From contig NZ_JHXD01000018.1 in NCBI RefSeq assembly GCF_000687715.1, positions 1 to 64,000 of the forward strand: 64,000 nucleotides of DNA, in the 5' to 3' direction. Made by a program: the position numbers and the translations under genes. The stretch comes from Xylanibacter ruminicola Ga6B6 (lineage in GTDB: Bacteria > Bacteroidota > Bacteroidia > Bacteroidales > Bacteroidaceae). Shown piece by piece: positions 60,424 to 64,000 of the stretch; position 1 is the first letter of the stretch; every line of letters begins with the position of its first letter. A model generated the notes under the pieces. The model was not told the origin of the DNA. It saw only the letters and a list, made by a program, of their open reading frames with translations, and searched no databases.

Positions 60424-60817
60424 GGATACAGAAATACAGAATACAGTTTTGTTGGGAGCATTGTCAATCCAAAAATTCAGTAATTCAGAATTCAGTTTTC
60501 TCATGAGCACAAAGATGACTCAGATATCAGATATCAGTTTATTTGGCTAAGCATTTGTAACTTTAAATATACTCTATTAGAATATTATATATTATTATAT
60601 ATATTTTAATATATATAATAATATATAATATTTATAAGATAGATAATTAGAGAGTGAAGCGATAGTTGTATTAGCTCACAAGAAAACTGATATCTGAGTG
60701 ACACACAGATTATCCCTCTCCAAATAAACTGTATTCTGTATTCTGTATCCACTGATGTCTCTTTATCAGTGGATATATAGCTCCCTATAAAACTGAATTA
60801 CTGAATTCTGAATTTTC
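60424..60817. repeat. Three heptamer-built blocks repeated in inverse, swapped order around a palindrome
   Basis: Left blocks: A 60424-60449 (ATACAGA units), B 60471-60498 (ATTCAGA units), C 60518-60546 (GATATCA units). Right inverse blocks: C' 60682-60698 (AAACTGATATCTGAGT), A' 60726-60750 (CTGTATT units, ending TATCC), B' 60790-60817 (CTGAATT units). A pairs with A' with a one-base difference, and ACTCAGATATCAG pairs with CTGATATCTGAGT. CAGTTTATTTGG (60535-60546) pairs with CCAAATAAACTG (60720-60731). A further 11-bp hairpin lies at 60746-60775. Confidence 0.85.
60581..60632. repeat. Perfect 24-bp A/T palindrome with 4-nt loop
   Basis: 60581-60604 and 60609-60632 are exact reverse complements, made only of A and T, around loop TTTA. 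It sits at the centre of the larger inverted-repeat region. Confidence 0.95.
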
Positions 60818-60872
60818 TCGCTCAGTTTAGATAAGTTGGTGGTATGGTGTTGCTAATAAAAAAACGAAAAAG

Positions 60873-60904
60873 TTTGTTTTTTCGCTTACTTATTTGTACC
60901 TTTG
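60873..60904 (+). promoter_or_regulatory. Promoter TTTG-N20-TAccTTTG for trmB-mrp
   Basis: TTTG at 60873-60876 and TACCTTTG at 60897-60904; the ATG of trmB is at 60921, 16 bp further on. Confidence 0.75.
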
Positions 60905-60920
60905 CAGCACAATTTTAATT

Positions 60921-61691
60921 ATGGGAAAAGGAAAGTTAGCTAAATTTGCGGACATGGAAACGTACGAGAACGTGTTCCAGTATCCGTTTTCGGTGATTGA
61001 GAATGTGCCATTCGAGATGAAGGGGCACTGGCACGAGCAGTACTTCCACAATAATAACCCGATAGTGCTGGAACTTGGTTGCGGTAAGGGAGAATACACA
61101 GTGGAACTGGCCAAACTGTATCCCGACATGAACTTTATTGGCGTGGATATCAAAGGTGCACGTATGTGGACTGGTGCTACACAGGCCCTGAACGAGGGAC
61201 TGAAGAATGTGGCTTTTCTGCGTACGAATATTGAAATAATTGAACGTTTTTTTGCTGAGGATGAGGTGCAGGAAATCTGGCTCACATTCAGCGATCCGCA
61301 GATGAAGAATCCTCGTAAGCGATTGACATCCACCTATTTTATGAACCGCTATCGTAAATTTCTGGTGGATGGCGGCGTGATACACCTGAAGACGGATTCG
61401 AACTTCCTCTTTACTTATAGTACCTATATGGTAGAGAAGAATGCGCTGCCCGTAATTTTCCGTACAGAGGATTTGTATCACGATGAGCGTATCGACGAGG
61501 GTACGAAGAAGATTCTGGCTATTCAGACTTATTACGAGGGTATGTGGATTGCCCGCGGACTGAATATTAAATATATGAAGTGGAATCTGCCTCGCAACGG
61601 CGAGCTGGTTGAACCCGAGGTGGAGATTGAACTGGACGACTATCGCTCGTATCACAGATCAAAAAGAAGTTCATTAGATAAGGCGAAATAA
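60921..61691 (+). CDS. trmB: tRNA (guanine-N7-)-methyltransferase
   Basis: A 256-residue class I SAM methyltransferase making m7G46 in t[23 protein letters not shown] and [13 protein letters not shown] form the SAM-binding site; [18 protein letters not shown] is the TrmB signature (DPxxKxxHxKRR-like), followed by [12 protein letters not shown]. The ATG at 60921 is used because an in-frame ATG at 60894 lies within the promoter. Its TAA overlaps the mrp ATG by 1 bp. Confidence 0.95.
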   Translation: MGKGKLAKFADMETYENVFQYPFSVIENVPFEMKGHWHEQYFHNNNPIVLELGCGKGEYTVELAKLYPDMNFIGVDIKGARMWTGATQALNEGLKNVAFLRTNIEIIERFFAEDEVQEIWLTFSDPQMKNPRKRLTSTYFMNRYRKFLVDGGVIHLKTDSNFLFTYSTYMVEKNALPVIFRTEDLYHDERIDEGTKKILAIQTYYEGMWIARGLNIKYMKWNLPRNGELVEPEVEIELDDYRSYHRSKRSSLDKAK

Positions 61692-62818
61692 TGGAAAACG
61701 TAATATACCCCAAGATGGTGATGGATGCCTTGGCTACGGTAACGTATGCAGGCACCAAGAAGAATGTGGTGGAGAGTGGTATGGTGGCTGATACACCTGC
61801 TGTGGCTGCTCCACAGAAGGATGGTGAGAACTGGAAAGTAAAGGTGGTGCTGGAGTTTCCACGCGATACCGATCCTTTCCTGAAATCAACTGTAAAAGCT
61901 GCCGAGGCGGCTATCAAATACCACTGCGGCAAGGAGGTGGAGGTAGAGATTGAAACTGAATTCAAGTCGAAACCACGTCCTGAGGTGGGCGAGATGCTGC
62001 CTGGCGTCAAGAATATTATTGCCGTTAGCTCGGGTAAGGGTGGTGTAGGTAAAAGCACCGTATCGGCTAACCTGGCTATCGCTTTGGCCCGTTTGGGTTA
62101 CAAGGTGGGTTTGCTGGATACCGATATCTTCGGTCCGTCAATGCCAAAGATGTTTAATGTTGAGGATGAGCAGCCTTACGCTGTGAAGAAAGATGGTCGT
62201 GACTTGATTTGTCCCATCGAGAAGTACGGTGTAAAACTGCTGTCAATCGGTTTCTTTGTATCGCCAAACACAGCTACTCTGTGGCGTGGCGGTATGGCTA
62301 CAAGTGCGCTGAAGCAGCTGATTGCTGATGCCGATTGGGGCGAGCTCGACTATTTTATCCTGGATACACCTCCAGGCACCAGCGATATCCATCTTACATT
62401 GCTGCAAACACTGCCTATTACAGGCGCAGTGATTGTATCCACCCCGCAGCAGGTGGCTCTGGCCGATGCACGTAAGGGTATCGATATGTATCGCAACGAG
62501 AAGGTGAACGTACCCATTCTCGGTTTGATTGAGAATATGGCCTGGTTTACACCAGCTGAGCTGCCCGAGAACAAGTATTATATATTTGGTAAGGAAGGTT
62601 GCAAGCAGTTGGCCGAGGAGATGCAGGTACCTTTGCTGGCACAGATACCACTGGTACAGAGCATCTGCGACAATGGCGATGCTGGTACGCCTGCCGCTCT
62701 GAGCAGCGACACATCTACGGGACTGGCATTTATCAACCTGGCGCAATCGGTAGTAACGGTTGTGAATCGTAGAAACAAGGAAAAACCCGCTACGAAGATT
62801 GTTGGTATGCACAAATAA
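61691..62818 (+). CDS. Mrp/ApbC-type P-loop ATPase, Fe-S cluster carrier
   Basis: A 375-residue Mrp/Nbp35-family protein. An N-terminal MIP18/DUF59-like part (about 1-90) precedes the deviant Walker A SSGKGGVGKST at residues 113-123, DTDIFGPSMPKM (switch I) and FILDTPPGTSD (switch II). These proteins carry and deliver 4Fe-4S clusters. The C-terminal CxxC that ligates the cluster in many homologues is not present: the equivalent segment reads ENMAWFTPAELPENKYYIFG. It is coupled to trmB by a TAATG junction and ends at a strong terminator. Confidence 0.92.
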   Translation: MENVIYPKMVMDALATVTYAGTKKNVVESGMVADTPAVAAPQKDGENWKVKVVLEFPRDTDPFLKSTVKAAEAAIKYHCGKEVEVEIETEFKSKPRPEVGEMLPGVKNIIAVSSGKGGVGKSTVSANLAIALARLGYKVGLLDTDIFGPSMPKMFNVEDEQPYAVKKDGRDLICPIEKYGVKLLSIGFFVSPNTATLWRGGMATSALKQLIADADWGELDYFILDTPPGTSDIHLTLLQTLPITGAVIVSTPQQVALADARKGIDMYRNEKVNVPILGLIENMAWFTPAELPENKYYIFGKEGCKQLAEEMQVPLLAQIPLVQSICDNGDAGTPAALSSDTSTGLAFINLAQSVVTVVNRRNKEKPATKIVGMHK

Positions 62819-62819
62819 C

Positions 62820-62856
62820 AAAAAGCCTCGCTCATTTCGAGCGAGGCTTTTTGTTT
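62820..62856. terminator. Bidirectional terminator between mrp and ilvE
   Basis: AAAAGCCTCGCTC (62821-62833) pairs with GAGCGAGGCTTTT (62839-62851) around ATTTC, with A-run before and T-run after. Confidence 0.9.
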
Positions 62857-63873
62857 TTATTCAATCACAACAGTTGTCCAACCGTGCTTGTCTTCGAGTT
62901 CGCCGTACTGAATACCACGGAGTGTGTCGAAGAGCTTCTTTGACTGTGGACCTGGTTTGTCGCCGAATGAGTAGCGCTTGCCAGTGTCGAGGTCGTCGAT
63001 ATAAGAAATTGGGCTGATAACAGCGGCTGTTCCGCAAGCGCCAGCCTCCTCGAAGGTCTCGAGCTCCTCCTCGGGGATAGGACGACGCTCAACCTTCATA
63101 CCCAGATCCTCAGCAACCTGCATCAAGCTCTTGTTGGTGATAGAGGGCAGGATAGAGGTCGACTCTGGTGTGATATAGGTGTTGTTCTTGATACCAAAGA
63201 AGTTGGCTGCACCGCACTCGTCGATGTACTTCTTCTCCTTAGCATCGAGATAGAACTCGCAAGCATAGCCCTTTTCGTGAGCCAGGTTGTTGGCAAACAA
63301 GCTTGCTGCGTAGTTACCACCTACCTTGTACTTACCTGTGCCGAGAGGGGCAGAACGGTCGTAATCGCGAACAATCACGTAAGGATTGCTTGAGAAACCA
63401 CCCTTGAAGTATGGGCCTACTGGTGTAACAAAGATAAGGAAGCAGTACTCCTTGGCAGGGTGAACACCTACCTGGGCGCTGGTACCAATAAGCAGTGGGC
63501 GGATATAGAGTGTTGCGCCACTCTCGTAAGTTGGGATCCACTCCTGATTCAGGCGAACCACCTTCTTAACCATCTCAGTAAACAGTTCGGTTGAAACCTC
63601 GGGCATCATGATACCGCGACAGGTGCTCTGCAGGCGCTTGGCATTCTCGTCAACGCGGAACACACGAACCTTGCCATCAGGGCAACGATAGGCCTTAAGA
63701 CCCTCGAAAGCCTCCTGGCCGTAGTGCAGACAGGTTGCTGCCATGTGCAGATTCAAATACTCGTCGGAGCAAACCTCGATTTCGCCCCACTTTCCATCGC
63801 GATAATAGCAACGTACGTTGTAGTCGGTCTTCATGTAGCCGAATGACAGACTACCCCAATCCAAATTCTTCAT
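62857..63873 (-). CDS. ilvE: Branched-chain amino acid aminotransferase
   Basis: A 338-residue class IV PLP aminotransferase for the last step of Val, Leu and Ile synthesis. Visible: SLSFGYMKTDYNVRCYYRDG start, YIRPLLIGTSAQVGVHPAKEY, TGKYKVGGNYAASL with the PLP Lys, DECGAANFFGI, and ACGTAAVISPISYI near the end. The length matches the longer bacterial/eukaryotic BCAT branch. Its promoter lies at 63943-63912, and it shares a terminator with mrp. Confidence 0.95.
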   Translation of the reverse strand: MKNLDWGSLSFGYMKTDYNVRCYYRDGKWGEIEVCSDEYLNLHMAATCLHYGQEAFEGLKAYRCPDGKVRVFRVDENAKRLQSTCRGIMMPEVSTELFTEMVKKVVRLNQEWIPTYESGATLYIRPLLIGTSAQVGVHPAKEYCFLIFVTPVGPYFKGGFSSNPYVIVRDYDRSAPLGTGKYKVGGNYAASLFANNLAHEKGYACEFYLDAKEKKYIDECGAANFFGIKNNTYITPESTSILPSITNKSLMQVAEDLGMKVERRPIPEEELETFEEAGACGTAAVISPISYIDDLDTGKRYSFGDKPGPQSKKLFDTLRGIQYGELEDKHGWTTVVIE

Positions 63874-63911
63874 ATTACTTTTTTCTATGTTTGAAATTTC
63901 AAATTTGCATG

Positions 63912-63943
63912 CAAAAGTATATAATTAATATCAAATTAGCAAA
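63912..63943 (-). promoter_or_regulatory. Promoter TTTG-N20-TActTTTG for ilvE
   Basis: Minus-strand TACTTTTG at 63919-63912 and TTTG at 63943-63940; 39 bp before the ATG at 63873. Confidence 0.65.
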
Positions 63944-63947
63944 ACTT

Positions 63948-64000
63948 TTAGCCTAAAATCTTTTGTTCTGTAAGTATTTTCTTGATTTCGGCGTCGGTTT
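63948..64000 (-). CDS. C-terminal end of an unidentified gene (truncated by window edge)
   Basis: On the minus strand the frame TDAEIKKILTEQKILG ends in TAA at 63950-63948. The sequence is protein-like and the position suits a gene upstream of ilvE. Only 16 residues are visible, so the product cannot be named. Confidence 0.45.
   Translation of the reverse strand, partial: TDAEIKKILTEQKILG

Larger units (their letters stand above)
60157..60920. other. 764-bp intergenic region with promoters and repeat blocks
   Basis: No convincing gene lies here. It holds the phosphatase promoter (60222-60253), a CCACACGTGGG palindrome near 60301, a possible rightward -7 box (60407-60414), a 400-bp inverted-repeat region (60424-60817) and the trmB promoter (60873-60904). 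A 15-codon frame at 60503-60550 is the only notable small ORF. Confidence 0.7.

Noticed and set aside
60581..60632. A/T palindrome as an intrinsic terminator
   Set aside because: It is entirely A/T with no GC stem and no unique T-run, and lies far from either gene's end; both flanking genes start, not end, at this region.

Overview
The window looks like chromosome from a gut or rumen Bacteroidales bacterium, most likely Prevotellaceae (Prevotella/Segatella/Xylanibacter type). Evidence: promoters of the Bacteroidota form TAnnTTTG with TTTG or TTG about 19-20 bp upstream, a SusC/SusD pair, bifunctional Fkp, a MurF-alanine racemase fusion, DUF4954, a GSCFA protein, a smalltalk peptide, and A-rich leaders without Shine-Dalgarno sites. 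No rRNA, tRNA or CRISPR array was seen.

Layout. 0-0.35 kb: end of an IS21-type element (istB tail plus terminal repeats). 0.4-5.3 kb: an accessory replication-like module. It holds a small frameshifted gene, a RecA/RepA-like ATPase, a CHC2/Toprim primase, a DUF4248-like peptide, a six-unit array of 22-bp direct repeats, an HU-like protein, a possible structured RNA, a smalltalk peptide and an amidase. 5.3-7.7 kb: two tandem WecA/MraY-type sugar-phosphate transferases. 7.7-10.9 kb: hflX with a DUF4954 gene. 10.9-19.9 kb: nagB and a GH97 glycosidase, then an M16 peptidase, class I fumarase and an M6 peptidase. 19.9-29.5 kb: clpB, a TonB-dependent receptor, typA, rpsO, and the luxS/mtnN/TrmH-family cluster. 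29.6-38.0 kb: a tight operon of yfhO, fkp, a GSCFA gene and murF-alr. 38.1-46.4 kb: a small membrane protein, then GH94 cellobiose phosphorylase divergent from susC/susD. 46.4-60.2 kb: a BaiN/HI0933 flavoprotein, ADP-forming acyl-CoA synthetase, an alpha-2-macroglobulin, a DUF1573 protein, meaB, ispH, a B3/B4-domain protein and a histidine phosphatase. 60.2-64 kb: a repeat-rich 760-bp intergenic region, then trmB-mrp facing ilvE, and the tail of one more gene.

Most genes are core metabolism or housekeeping. The unusual material is (a) the 22-bp iteron-like array beside primase, ATPase and HU genes; (b) the 60.42-60.82 kb region, where three heptamer-built blocks recur inverted in a swapped order around a perfect 24-bp palindrome; (c) recurring 7-nt microrepeats, found at gene junctions and also inside the GH97 and alpha-2-macroglobulin genes; (d) a run of CTAG every 9 bp and consecutive hairpins inside fkp; (e) a UUUUUUA slippery site with a downstream hairpin in the small gene near 0.6 kb; and (f) a terminator-like hairpin for susCD placed inside the convergent gene. 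All calls come from reading the sequence; no database search was possible.
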